From positions 1 through 48,060 of the forward strand of contig CAYPNF010000058.1 of the NCBI GenBank assembly GCA_964411985.1: a stretch of 48,060 bases of DNA, written 5' to 3'. This stretch comes from CAYPNF01 sp964411985 (GTDB lineage Bacteria; Verrucomicrobiota; Verrucomicrobiia; Limisphaerales; J093). This document shows, piece after piece, positions 1 to 9,010 of the stretch. Position 1 is the first letter of the stretch, and the number at the start of each line of letters is the position of its first letter. The notes below the pieces were generated by a model. The model saw nothing but the letters and a program-made list of their open reading frames with translations. It was not told where the DNA came from and did not search any database. The position numbers and the translations under genes were made by a program.

Positions 1-125
1 AGGGAGGGGCAAGGTCACATCCCTTGTCCCTACCCCTATCCAAGACCTGGCGGAATTCCATGGGGCGTTCCTTTCTGGCGAAGCTTTTGGAGTCAGGTGA
101 GGAGCGAAGCGAAGTACCGCTTTTT
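1..125. repeat. Repeat family A, 3' part of a copy cut by the window edge
   Basis: This stretch matches the tail of the complete copy at 13690-13960. Both have an agacctggcgga block, then an agcttttggag block, then the motif gcgaagtaccgctttt. A further copy therefore probably lies just outside the window. No coding region is supported here; reading frames through it give only low-complexity peptides. Confidence 0.6.
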
Positions 126-129
126 CCCC

Positions 130-435
130 TTTGGGTGGGACGAGGACGAGCACGAGGACGAGGACGAGGAGGAGGGAAGGGGAAAAGCGGCGGTGTGGGG
201 TCCAACGCCCTCGGTCATCGTGATGTTCGTGCTCGTCCTCGTGCTCGTCCTCGAAACCGTGGCTTCCACTCCATTGCCGAGGAGGAGGGACGAGCACGAG
301 AACGAGAACGAAGGAAGAAGGAGGGTTGGTCATCGTCGCGCGCAATCCACGACCTGGCGGAATTCGCGTGGGCCTTCCGCTTTGCGACGGCTTTTCGGTT
401 CGATTGAGTGGAGGGGCCCTTGCGGTTTTGAATAG
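130..435. repeat. Repeat family A, copy 1 (GA-rich hairpin repeat)
   Basis: Order of blocks: a purine-rich run of gacgag/cacgag hexamers, a ggggaaaagcggcggtgtgg block, a gccctcggtcatcgtgatg block, a pyrimidine arm (about 227-253), a loop around ccattgc, and a purine arm (about 277-312), ending in the gacctggcgga tail. The two arms are inverted copies of the same hexamer and could form a long hairpin. The same block order recurs at 1882-2240 and 13690-13960. Open frames across it encode Asp/Glu/His-rich or Arg-rich peptides that follow the hexamer, so they are not counted as genes. Together with 1-125 this fills the first 483 bp. Confidence 0.8.
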
Positions 436-483
436 CCATCCGACCATCCCCGTGTTTAGCCTAGAACCCAGCCTCGCGGTTCC

Positions 484-1881
484 ATGAAAAAGAAGAAGAC
501 CTCTGGCAAACCAGATGCCCCGTCCCATGACCTAGCTGGCGGCAAGCCAAGCGGCGTTGGCCGTTCCGATACCCACCTACCCCCAGCCGAAGAGTTGTCA
601 CCGGCCCTGCCTAATGGCGGGATGTGGGTGAATGTGGCTCGTGTACTTGGCTGTGTTTCGCTCTCTATCTCGCTATACCTGCTTTGGATCTCCTTCACCG
701 GGCGTGGCGCGCTAGGATGTGGTCCAGCGTCGGGTTGCGACGCCGTTTTGCACAGTCGCTGGGCGTACTGGTTTGGTTTGCCGGTCAGCTTGGGAGCGGT
801 GGGTGCTTACGTTCTTGCGCTCGCGGCCACTTTCCGTCTGGGGCCGCAGAGCTCACTCTCTCATCGACGCTTTGCGTGGGGCCTTCTGTCGCTGATTTCC
901 CTCTGGATACTCGGTGCGGCAGCCTGGTTTGTGGTGCTCCAGGTCTTTGTGATCAAAGCCTTCTGCCCCTATTGCATGACCGCCCACACCTGTGGGTGCA
1001 TCATGGCGGCTTTGATCCTTTTTCATGCACCCTCCGCCTCGCAGCTTTTCGGTTCCGGGTCACGGTGGCTGAAGTGGTCCCTGGCTGGCCTTGGCGTAGG
1101 AGTGTTGATGGGCGGACAACTCCTCTACGTCCCCAAAACCTTTGCCGTCGAGGCGGGCCCGCTTGCCGCCGCGGTTCTCAGACCCGGCAATCCCACTTCC
1201 GCCGGGACGAACGCCGTCGCCACGAACGCCGTCTCTGGGGAAAAGGTCCAGGTGCCTCCCTCCGCTCGCCTTTTGAGTTTACACGGTGGAATCTTCGAAC
1301 TGAATCTCCGCGAGGTGCCAGTCCTCGGTTCCCCCGATGCAAAGAACGTCATGGTGAGCTTGTTTGATTATACCTGTACGCACTGTCGCCAGGTTCACAA
1401 GTACCTGGTGCAGGCTCAGCAACGGTTTAGCAACGAACTCGCCATCGTCAGTTTGCCGACCCCTTTGGATGTGCAATGCAACCAACTGATCAAGAAACAG
1501 CTGCCTGACCACACCAATGCTTGTGTGTATGCCCGGCTCGGTTTGGCGGTTTGGCTGGCGGACCGGAGTCAGATGGCCATATTCGACGACTGGCTCTTTG
1601 CGCCTCAGCGCCCCGTGTCCACCAACCAGGCAGCCGAACAAGCGGGGAGATTGGTCGGGACAAATGCTCTCGCCAAAGCCCTGCAGGACCCCTGGGTTCA
1701 GAGCCAGTTGGAGGTGGACAGCCGGCTTTACGCTTCCAATTATTATCGCTTTCGCCATGGCTCACTGCCTCAGCTCATGATCGGTACCAACATCATCTCG
1801 GGGACTTTTCGTCCCGCAGATCTGGATCGGTTCCTTTCGAACCAGTTCGGCTTGATGGTGAAGACCAACGCGCCGCGGTGA
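484..1881 (+). CDS. VKOR family / DsbA-like thioredoxin-fold fusion protein
   Basis: This is a 465-residue membrane protein that joins a vitamin K epoxide reductase homologue to a thioredoxin-fold domain. VKOR proteins reoxidise DsbA-like partners using quinone, so a fusion of this kind is expected to introduce disulfides into exported proteins. Visible signs are a Lys-rich cytoplasmic N-terminus, several hydrophobic segments between about residues 45 and 235, a loop cysteine pair C79-x5-C85, and the VKOR active site C161-P-Y-C164. After a linker rich in Asn and Ala, a thioredoxin-like domain carries C298-T-H-C301 and a late SLPQ segment that could hold the cis-proline. The ATG at 484 is the natural start. 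Repeat family A lies on both sides, and the downstream copy begins at the stop codon. Fusion order (VKOR first) matches known bacterial fusions. Confidence 0.88.
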   Translation: MKKKKTSGKPDAPSHDLAGGKPSGVGRSDTHLPPAEELSPALPNGGMWVNVARVLGCVSLSISLYLLWISFTGRGALGCGPASGCDAVLHSRWAYWFGLPVSLGAVGAYVLALAATFRLGPQSSLSHRRFAWGLLSLISLWILGAAAWFVVLQVFVIKAFCPYCMTAHTCGCIMAALILFHAPSASQLFGSGSRWLKWSLAGLGVGVLMGGQLLYVPKTFAVEAGPLAAAVLRPGNPTSAGTNAVATNAVSGEKVQVPPSARLLSLHGGIFELNLREVPVLGSPDAKNVMVSLFDYTCTHCRQVHKYLVQAQQRFSNELAIVSLPTPLDVQCNQLIKKQLPDHTNACVYARLGLAVWLADRSQMAIFDDWLFAPQRPVSTNQAAEQAGRLVGTNALAKALQDPWVQSQLEVDSRLYASNYYRFRHGSLPQLMIGTNIISGTFRPADLDRFLSNQFGLMVKTNAPR

Positions 1882-2240
1882 TCGTCCCTCATCCCTCGCG
1901 GTCGTCGTGATGTTCGTGGTCGTCCTCGTGGTCCTCCTCGTCCTCGAAACCGCGGCTTCTACTCAATTACCGAGGAGGAGGGACGAGCACGAGTACGAAG
2001 GAAGAGGGAGTGTGAGGATGGGCTGAAGGAGGGGAAAGCTGCGGTGTAGGGTCCAATGCCCTCGGTCATCGTCCCTCATCCCTCGCGGTCGTCGTGATGT
2101 TCGTGGTCGTCCTCGTCCTCGTCCTCGAAACCGTGACTTCCACTCCATTGCCGAGGAGGAGGGAGGAGCACGAGCACGAGGACGAAGGAAGACCCGCCAA
2201 GACCTCGCGGATTTCCGCGGGCCTTCCCGTTCAGGATCGA
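1882..2240. repeat. Repeat family A, copy 2 (two hairpin units in tandem)
   Basis: Two successive units, about 1880-2035 and 2060-2240, each have the ccctcatccctcgcggtcg lead, a pyrimidine hexamer arm, a short loop and a purine hexamer arm. The second unit also carries the gccctcggtcatcg block and the agacctcgcgga tail. The repeat starts at the stop of the VKOR fusion gene and runs into the last codons of the convergent beta-helix gene. Its position between converging genes would suit a terminator or an insulating role, but that is inference. Confidence 0.8.
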
Positions 2241-4690
2241 GGTTTGGCTGCCTTCCACGGGTGTGGATAGGGTCCCATTTCCTCGACCGGGATGGGGCTG
2301 AACCACAGCTTGCGGAGCTCGGCCTCTTTGCTGAGGAGGGCGGTGGAGGCGAGCGATTCCGGAGTGATCCCCTGTTCGGTGACCCAGTTCAGAACACATT
2401 GCTGCGTTTTCCCATCCCGCAGGAAGACCTGACCGCAACGGGCAAACACATTGCGGGAAATCTGGTTGATGTCCGCCCGTGCTTTGAGTTCGAGCAGCAG
2501 AGGATAGCGCTCGGAGTAGGGAGGCTTACTTGCCGTTGCCAGGAAAGGTTGAACGGCTTCGTTCCACCGTTTCTCCCCCCAGCGTGTGAAACTGATCCCC
2601 GCAAAGCAGTCCACAAAGAGGTTGTTATCGACGAGATTCTCTTTTCCCCCGTGAATCTGAAGCCCACCGAAAATCACCGAGCCGCAGCGTTCAAACACGT
2701 TGCCGTGAAGGGTTACTCCCGAGATCATGTCGTCCAGCCTGACCCCCGCCGCTCCGTTGTGAGTTCCGCCGCGGATGTCGCTCCAGCGGTTCCACCGAAT
2801 GACTACCCCGCGATAGGTCGGATTCCCGAACATGTCGATGCCTCCCTGGTCGTCAGACTCTTGCACGACTTGGCGGACGAGGTTCAGTTCGATGAGGTGG
2901 TCGTTTCCCTCGATGCGCATGGCAGAAGAGGGGATCTGTTCGAAGAGATTATGGGCAATGCGGTTGCCTACGCCGTCGAGCAGAACGGCGGGAGTGTAAG
3001 TGCGCTTGACCAGCGAGATGTCGTGAACGTGACAGTTCTCAACGAAGTGGCCGCCAGCCGCCAGGGTGTTGCGGTCGCCGCCTGCCACTCGCGTGCCCCC
3101 GCAACCCAAGGTATATAGATCGCATCCGAAGATCCCATGATGCGTGCCGCCCTGGACGATGATCGCGTCCCCACCGCACCGGCGGACGGTGCATCCTGCG
3201 ATGAGGCAATCTGAGCCGCCGTTGAAAGTAATCCCATCGCCACGTCCTTCCTGGAAGGTCAAACCGAGCAGGACTACGTTGGTTGCTTCTTTCATGGAAA
3301 CGAACGGTCGGCTCTGAACGCTGAGGACGGTTTCCGCCTTGGCGAGGTCCAGTTTTTCTGGAGGCAGCCAATAAAGGACGCCGTTCTTGCGATCCAGATA
3401 CCATTCGCCGGGTCGGTCGAGTTCACAGAGGAGGTTCAAGGCATAGTACCTTTGATTCTTCCGGTAGCCGTAGCTGGAGTAGGGCTTTGCGAGAGTGAAC
3501 TGACTATTGGCTGCGTCGATGGAGTCTACCTTTTGGAACTCCTCAAACCAATCCCAGAACCAGTAACCGTACAGCCGCACATCGGCTTCTCCCGCCCATC
3601 GACTGGGCCGATCTCCCTCGTACTTGAACAGGCCCTCCTTGCACCCGGTGGTATTGTCGTAGACTTTGAACGTGTCCTTGCCCAGAACGTCTCCCGTTTT
3701 CACGAACCCCTCGTTGGGCCACCGTGCCAGAGTCTGGGGCTGGCCGTCGAGGTAGAGCACCGGTTGCGCTCGCAGTTGGGTTGGGTCGCCGTAGTCCAGG
3801 ATGCCCAGAGCTTTGAGGTCGGCCTGTCGCACTTGGTCGGCTGTAGCCGGGTCCAGCTTCGCTTTGACGTTTGCATCGCGGACCGGTTCCCAATGGGAGA
3901 TGGGCATCCCGCCGCTGAGGACTGGGCTTTCGCCGGGGGCGGCCCGGTAGACGATGGGAGCTTCTTTGGATCCCGAATCTTCAGCGGTCAGTTCCAGGGG
4001 GGCTTGGTTTCGGAAGGTGCCCCCATGGACCAGGACAGTGACGCCGCCCTTGGGAAGTGACTTCTCCTTCTTCCAGGTGCGAATGGCCTCTCTGGCCTGG
4101 ATCAGACTTCCATACGGTTTGGCTTTCGACCCGTCCCCCTTTTCGCTGCCCGAGGGAGAGACGTGCAAGGTTCTTCCTGGTTTGGGGAGGGTGGGGAGTG
4201 ATGCTCGGTACGCCAGGGGATCCCGAACCTTCTCGCTACGCCCAAGCCGCTCCAGTTCCTGGATCCGCCGTTTCGCTTCGTCGCGTTGGAAAGCCGGCAG
4301 CTGCGCATCGGAGGCCATGCTTTGGTACGTGGCCAGGGCTTGTGGCCGGTTCTTTGATGATGCTTGTGCCTCAGCCTGGATGAGGTAAGCCAAACCCCGA
4401 AGGAACCCCGGATGGCCCTTCTCCTGAAGGATGGCGCCGAGCGCTTGGCCTGCGGCTGCGTTCTGCCCGGCAGCCAGCTGGGCGGCAGCCGTCTCCATCG
4501 ACGGGGACAGGGTCTCGCAAGGGCCTTGGGGAGCCGTGTTGGCACCGAGGAGTGCCAGGCAACCCAAGCCCAGGGCAAGGCAGGAAGAGACGGAGACGGG
4601 GGCTTGGAAGGCCGAGCCAAGGCTAGGGCGAAGCCATGATCCCAGGATGGAGGTCTTGCGCATCATGGCCCGAGTGTAGAACACGCTCAA
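2231..4690 (-). CDS. Secreted right-handed parallel beta-helix protein
   Basis: This 819-residue protein has an N-terminal hydrophobic segment (about residues 30-50) consistent with a signal peptide. A short alpha-helical, TPR-like stretch follows (about 60-150). From about residue 175 the pattern HVSPSGSEKGDGSKAKPYGS, then an AREAIR helix, marks the entry to a right-handed beta-helix of the pectate-lyase/polysaccharide-lyase type. Later segments repeat Gly/Asn-rich coils such as NVVLLGLTFQEG and NRIAHNLFEQI. Such proteins usually bind or cleave polysaccharide outside the cell; no specific lyase residues were identified, so substrate and activity stay open. The gene is convergent with the VKOR fusion, and its last codons fall in repeat A. 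The first ATG (4690) precedes an MMRKTS alternative a few codons later. Confidence 0.8.
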   Translation of the reverse strand: MSVFYTRAMMRKTSILGSWLRPSLGSAFQAPVSVSSCLALGLGCLALLGANTAPQGPCETLSPSMETAAAQLAAGQNAAAGQALGAILQEKGHPGFLRGLAYLIQAEAQASSKNRPQALATYQSMASDAQLPAFQRDEAKRRIQELERLGRSEKVRDPLAYRASLPTLPKPGRTLHVSPSGSEKGDGSKAKPYGSLIQAREAIRTWKKEKSLPKGGVTVLVHGGTFRNQAPLELTAEDSGSKEAPIVYRAAPGESPVLSGGMPISHWEPVRDANVKAKLDPATADQVRQADLKALGILDYGDPTQLRAQPVLYLDGQPQTLARWPNEGFVKTGDVLGKDTFKVYDNTTGCKEGLFKYEGDRPSRWAGEADVRLYGYWFWDWFEEFQKVDSIDAANSQFTLAKPYSSYGYRKNQRYYALNLLCELDRPGEWYLDRKNGVLYWLPPEKLDLAKAETVLSVQSRPFVSMKEATNVVLLGLTFQEGRGDGITFNGGSDCLIAGCTVRRCGGDAIIVQGGTHHGIFGCDLYTLGCGGTRVAGGDRNTLAAGGHFVENCHVHDISLVKRTYTPAVLLDGVGNRIAHNLFEQIPSSAMRIEGNDHLIELNLVRQVVQESDDQGGIDMFGNPTYRGVVIRWNRWSDIRGGTHNGAAGVRLDDMISGVTLHGNVFERCGSVIFGGLQIHGGKENLVDNNLFVDCFAGISFTRWGEKRWNEAVQPFLATASKPPYSERYPLLLELKARADINQISRNVFARCGQVFLRDGKTQQCVLNWVTEQGITPESLASTALLSKEAELRKLWFSPIPVEEMGPYPHPWKAAKPRS

Positions 4691-4748
4691 AGGGCTGGCC
4701 AGCCTTTTGGCTTTCCGCAGGGCTTCGCGTTGACGACCTTCCGCTGCC

Positions 4749-6629
4749 TCAGGCGCCCAGCAGTTGCTCGAGCTCTTTCAATAGCTGTTCAAACAGGGCC
4801 ATGGCTTCCTCAATCGGTTTCGGGGTGGTCATGTCCACCCCTGCCACCTTCAGCATATCGATGGCGTACATGCTGTTGCCGGTCTTGAGAAACTTCATCC
4901 ATTGCTCTCGGGCGGCCGGGTCCTCTTGGCTGATCCGACGCGCGATGGCGGCCGCGGCGCAGTAGCTGTTGGCGTACCGGTAGACGTAGTAATTGCGATA
5001 GTAGTGGGGGATCCGGAGCACCTCCACCTCCAGACCGGGGTCGACCACGAAATTCGGACCATAGTAGCGGGTGTAGATGTCGTGACCGATCTTCATGAGG
5101 GACTCGGCGGTCATGGGCTCTCCCTTTTCCGCCAGGGTGTGGGCGGCCAGGTCAAACTCCGCGAATTGCGTCTGGCGGAAGATCGTGCCGCGCATGTCCT
5201 CGAGCATTTGGTTGATCAGAAACGCCTTTTCCTTCGGATCCTGAGTGCGGCGAAGGATGGATTGCTTGAAGACGATCTCGCTGGCGGTGGAGGCCACTTC
5301 CGCGGTGAACATGGGGTAGCCCGAGTAGATGGGCGGCTGGTTTTCCTTCGCAAACCAACTCTGCATGGCGTGCCCAAGTTCGTGGGCCACCGTGGAGACG
5401 TCATTGAACGTGCCCTTGAAATTCAGGAGGACGTAGGGCGCGGAGAGGTAGGTTCCCATGTTGTAGGCTCCACTCCTCTTGCCCTTGTTCTCATAGACAT
5501 CCATCCAGCGCGAATCGAACGCCTTCTGCATGATCGCCAGGTATTCAGGTCCGAAGGGTTTCACTCCATCCAGAATCAGCTCGCGGCCCTGGTCGAAGGT
5601 GTACGTGCGCTCGGGGACATCGACGAGGTTGACATAGAGGTCGTACAGGTGCACGCCATCTTCCAGCTTCAGAATCTTCTTTTTCAGGGCCACGTAGCGA
5701 TGGAGCAGGGGGGCGTTGTCGTTTACGGTCTTGATGAGATTGTGATAGACGCCCAGGGGGAGGTTCTCGGCATCGAGCGCGCGGTGGAGGCTCGTTTCGT
5801 AATGGCGGGCCTTCGAGTAATACCAGTCCCGCTGCATGGCCCCAGCGAGGGTCGCAGCCAGCGTGCTCTTCACGTCCAGGTAGCTGTCGTGCAGTGCGGT
5901 GAACACGTCGCGGCGGAACCGGCGGTCCTTGGAGTACATGGCCTGGTAAAAGCTGGAGGAGGTCACTTCCATGTCCTGACCTTCCGGGTTCTTGACCGTT
6001 CGCCAGCGCAGTTCCGTGTTGCTCAACAGACCGAAGGCATCACCAGAAGCTTCCGTGGCTTTGCCCGCCATGGCGAGCAGCTCTTCCTCCCGCGCGGGTA
6101 AGATGTGAGCCTTCGCTCGGAGGATGTCATCAATGTAGTGGGCGTAGATCTTGAGCTCGGGCGTCTTCAACCATTCGCCCAGGGTCGCCTCAGGGATCTG
6201 CAGCAACTCCGGCTGAAACCAGGACGCCGCCTCTTCATATTTGACGGCGAGGGTCTGAGCCCGCTGATAGAGCGCTTGCGGTCCGGGCACCCGCATATCC
6301 TCGTCCTGGCGCATCGACGCGTAGGCATAAAGCTTCTCGATCTGCACGTTCAGCTGCTCGCGGAGTCGCAGCGTGGCAGCGAGGCTTTGGGCGGACTTTC
6401 CGAGGGAGCCCTTCTTGGCGGCGAAATCCGTCACCATGGATTCCAGCTGTTTCAGGTGGGTGTCCCAGGCCTCCTGGTTGGCGTACATGGGAGAGAGATC
6501 CCACTTGTCGCGCTCGGCGATGGTGGAACGTTCCGGGGTGGTGGCAGCATTCAGAAGAGGTGTCATGGCCAGGATAGAAAGGAGGAGAAAACGGCGCACC
6601 GAGGCGGCCGGGTTCACGAAAGTGTTCAT
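4749..6629 (-). CDS. pepF: Oligoendopeptidase F family zinc metallopeptidase (M3), secreted form
   Basis: M3-family peptidases cleave short peptides with a zinc bound by HExxH plus a downstream glutamate. The protein carries H416-E-L-G-H420 followed by AMQSWFA, as in oligoendopeptidase F, and the N-terminal PepF-type helical region (ERDKWDLSPMY onward). I chose the ATG at 6629 (MNTFVNPAAS...) over the upstream ATG at 6701. It gives a clear signal peptide (RRFLLLSILAMTPLLNA), while the extra 24 residues look unlike coding sequence. The result is 626 residues, close to the family norm. Export is unusual because many PepF enzymes are cytoplasmic; it suggests periplasmic peptide recycling. The beta-helix gene follows downstream on the same strand. 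Confidence 0.92.
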   Translation of the reverse strand: MNTFVNPAASVRRFLLLSILAMTPLLNAATTPERSTIAERDKWDLSPMYANQEAWDTHLKQLESMVTDFAAKKGSLGKSAQSLAATLRLREQLNVQIEKLYAYASMRQDEDMRVPGPQALYQRAQTLAVKYEEAASWFQPELLQIPEATLGEWLKTPELKIYAHYIDDILRAKAHILPAREEELLAMAGKATEASGDAFGLLSNTELRWRTVKNPEGQDMEVTSSSFYQAMYSKDRRFRRDVFTALHDSYLDVKSTLAATLAGAMQRDWYYSKARHYETSLHRALDAENLPLGVYHNLIKTVNDNAPLLHRYVALKKKILKLEDGVHLYDLYVNLVDVPERTYTFDQGRELILDGVKPFGPEYLAIMQKAFDSRWMDVYENKGKRSGAYNMGTYLSAPYVLLNFKGTFNDVSTVAHELGHAMQSWFAKENQPPIYSGYPMFTAEVASTASEIVFKQSILRRTQDPKEKAFLINQMLEDMRGTIFRQTQFAEFDLAAHTLAEKGEPMTAESLMKIGHDIYTRYYGPNFVVDPGLEVEVLRIPHYYRNYYVYRYANSYCAAAAIARRISQEDPAAREQWMKFLKTGNSMYAIDMLKVAGVDMTTPKPIEEAMALFEQLLKELEQLLGA

Positions 6630-6750
6630 ACGATCATCGCTGTACGTTTCGCACCGTTCGACTTTCCACCAGGCACTCGCCTGCGGTAGCCAGCGGCTCA
6701 CGGACTTACATCGCGGCGATGCTACGCTCTCCCTCCGCCCAACTCAAGGT

Positions 6751-7986
6751 TTACCGCAAACCCAGGAGGATCGCCATCCCCGCAATCGTCGTAACCAGCG
6801 TCACCGGGATGCCGAATTTGGCGTAATCCCAGAAACCCACCTCGACGTGTTTGCGCGCTGACTCCACGACGATGATGTTGGCGACCGACCCCAGGATGGT
6901 GAGGTTTCCGGCGAAGGTCGTCGCCAGGGCCATGACCTTCCACATGAGTTCAGGGTCGGCGAAGGACGGGATCCACTTCCCGGCCACCAGCACAAAGGGG
7001 ACGTTCGAGAAGACATTCGAGCCGACGGCTGCAAACAGGGCGAAGTCCCACGACTGTTTGACGACGCTCCCGGCGAAGAACTCCGTCATCGCGTCATGGA
7101 TTCGGTCCGGCAGGCCGGTGTCGTTTAGGCCTGAGACCACGACGAAGAGGGCGGCGAAGAAGACGAGCAAGTGCCAATCGACCAGCTTCAGGACTTCGTG
7201 GGTGTCTTTGCGGGCCAGCACCATCACCAAGGCCCCTCCCGCCAGGGCCGTCCAGGCCAGGCTTTTGCCGGCGATAAAGCCGACGAACACGATGGCGAGC
7301 ACAACCAGCGACACCCCCACCAGATACCGGTCCATGGCTTTGGGGGGGGCTTCCGGCAGGTGAATGGTGCGACCGGCCAACACTTTCCGAAATCCCAGGC
7401 TCAGGATCCCATACTCTGCGAGGAGTCCCACGGCGGCCACCGGCAGCATCGATCCGGAAAACTTCAGGAAGCTCAGGCCTGACATGTGTCCGATGATCAT
7501 GTTCTGAGGATTGCCTACGAGGGTGGCGACGCTTCCGACATTGGCGCTCATGGCGAGGGCCAACAGGTACGGAGGCAGCGGGAGCCGACCGCGAACGATC
7601 ACGGCGATCACCAGGGGAGTGAGCATCAGGCAAACCGTGTCATTCACGAGCAGAGCGGAGAGAACGCCCGAACCGGCGACCAGGTATAGGAGGAGGCGTT
7701 GGGGTGTTCCTGCATGCCGAAGGATCCAATCCGCAGCCCACTCGAAGAACCCGCCCATGAAGAGGTACGCGGAGATCAGCATCATCCCCAGCAGCAGCAC
7801 CAGCGTGTCGTAGTCCACCGCCCGGTAGGCTTGCTCAGGCGACATGACCTGGCAGACCACCATGAGCACCGCGCCGAGCAGGGCTGCGGCGGGTCGGTTC
7901 AGGGGCAACACTTTGAGCCGACGCCCGCTGATCAGAAGGTAAGTCAGGGCAAAGACGCCGATCGCGAGCCACTCACGGTTGGGCAT
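6751..7986 (-). CDS. ArsB/NhaD/SLC13-type anion or cation permease
   Basis: An integral membrane protein of 411 residues with about ten to twelve hydrophobic segments from start to end. The pattern LLVNDTVCLMLTPLVIAV, then NVGSVATLVGNPQN, is typical of the ion transporter superfamily that includes ArsB, NhaD and SLC13 carriers: paired re-entrant loops with an N-D-T and a G-N-P motif. The second half repeats the fold with FSNVPFVL and NLTILGSVANIIV. The substrate cannot be read from sequence; arsenite, sodium/proton and dicarboxylate are all possible. The ATG at 7986 lies only 4 bp after the stop of the UVR-motif gene, so I preferred it to an upstream ATG (8067) inside that gene; the two probably form an operon. 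Confidence 0.88.
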   Translation of the reverse strand: MPNREWLAIGVFALTYLLISGRRLKVLPLNRPAAALLGAVLMVVCQVMSPEQAYRAVDYDTLVLLLGMMLISAYLFMGGFFEWAADWILRHAGTPQRLLLYLVAGSGVLSALLVNDTVCLMLTPLVIAVIVRGRLPLPPYLLALAMSANVGSVATLVGNPQNMIIGHMSGLSFLKFSGSMLPVAAVGLLAEYGILSLGFRKVLAGRTIHLPEAPPKAMDRYLVGVSLVVLAIVFVGFIAGKSLAWTALAGGALVMVLARKDTHEVLKLVDWHLLVFFAALFVVVSGLNDTGLPDRIHDAMTEFFAGSVVKQSWDFALFAAVGSNVFSNVPFVLVAGKWIPSFADPELMWKVMALATTFAGNLTILGSVANIIVVESARKHVEVGFWDYAKFGIPVTLVTTIAGMAILLGLR

Positions 7987-7990
7987 GGCC

Positions 7991-8755
7991 TTAGGGCTTC
8001 TGGTCGGCCCGTAGCTGACGGATCCGGTCCCGCAAAGCGGCTGCCTTCTCAAATTCCTCGGCAGCAATGGACTCGCGCAGTTCCTGCTCCAACCTCTCCA
8101 CTTCGCAAACTGGCTTCATTCCTTCGATCTGTTCGGCCAGTTCGCGCAGGGCGGTCACGGAGCGTTTCCGCTCGAAAAGAAAGGTCTCAGAATCGATTTC
8201 AGCGAGGTTCTCGATGGCTTCAATGCCCGCGCGGACGATATGGATGGCGCTGGTGGTTCGCCCTCCGTCGAGCTCCTGCATGGCCCGCGCGATCGTGTTC
8301 ATTCTGAAGACGTAAGGGCGCCACTGTTCCAAGTAGGACTGGTCCCGCTCCCGGCTTGCGTGCTGCCGAACAAAGTCAAAGAGCTGAAGATTCCGCTCCG
8401 TGTCACGGATGGTCCGTCGCCAGTCTTTGAGTTGAAACAGGTGTAAGTACCTGTAGTAGAATAGCATGGCTTCGCTAAACAATTCGGCACAGTCCGCGCT
8501 GTGGAGGCTGAACTCCTTTTCCTTGTGGTCGATTTTCGCTGCGGCCAACCGTTCAATGTGATGCAGCAACAGCGATTCATGGCCATGGGGACGCTTCCCA
8601 TCCGGGCGCCCTTCCAGTTCGTATTGTTCGATCCCCAAAGGGAGCCGAACCTGCAGAATTTCCCGTCCGTCATCACCTTTGACGAACTTGGCATTCTTCT
8701 CAGGATCGTAAGTCCATTCTTCCAGATAGCGCTTCAAATCGAGATGGTCACTCAT
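7991..8755 (-). CDS. UVR-motif (UvrB/UvrC interaction motif) protein of unknown role
   Basis: A 254-residue soluble protein. The last 45 residues (about 205-250) match the UVR motif, the short antiparallel coiled coil by which UvrB and UvrC touch: LEQELRESIAAEEFEKAAAL, then RDRIRQL. The N-terminal 200 residues form a mostly helical domain that I do not recognise, with conserved-looking Trp and Glu positions. UVR motifs also occur in McsA and Clp-type proteins, so a DNA-repair role is not certain. It precedes the permease gene by 4 bp on the same strand. Confidence 0.8.
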   Translation of the reverse strand: MSDHLDLKRYLEEWTYDPEKNAKFVKGDDGREILQVRLPLGIEQYELEGRPDGKRPHGHESLLLHHIERLAAAKIDHKEKEFSLHSADCAELFSEAMLFYYRYLHLFQLKDWRRTIRDTERNLQLFDFVRQHASRERDQSYLEQWRPYVFRMNTIARAMQELDGGRTTSAIHIVRAGIEAIENLAEIDSETFLFERKRSVTALRELAEQIEGMKPVCEVERLEQELRESIAAEEFEKAAALRDRIRQLRADQKP

Positions 8756-8868
8756 CGCAGTACACCGCGCGACGGAAGCCCTACCCTAGGGGCATGGTTT
8801 CCCGTTCGCGAGGGTTCAACATGCCAGAAGCAGGGAGGACTGGCAACATCCAGGAAAACGATCTGCCC

Positions 8869-8897
8869 TTGACGTTTCCGATTGCGTCGAGTAATGA
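8869..8897 (+). promoter_or_regulatory. Possible sigma-70-like promoter upstream of the CBS-domain gene
   Basis: TTGACG (8869-8874) and TAATGA (8892-8897) are separated by 17 bp, about 115 bp upstream of the CBS gene start; a TATAAT also lies at 8902-8907. The region is AT-richer than its surroundings. The match is good for -35 and moderate for -10. Confidence 0.35.
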
Positions 8898-9010
8898 TAG
8901 GTATAATCTTCAGGAATTAAGTGTGCCATTTCAATCGCCGTTGCTGTGGGCCTGTTGTAAACCCTGACGGGCGATGAGATGATCCACTGTCTGAATCATC
9001 CCTATTTGTC

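Noticed and set aside
97..435. Asp/Glu/His-rich and Arg-rich open frames in repeat A
   Set aside because: They follow the hexamer repeat in several frames, have no ribosome site, and recur at every repeat copy.
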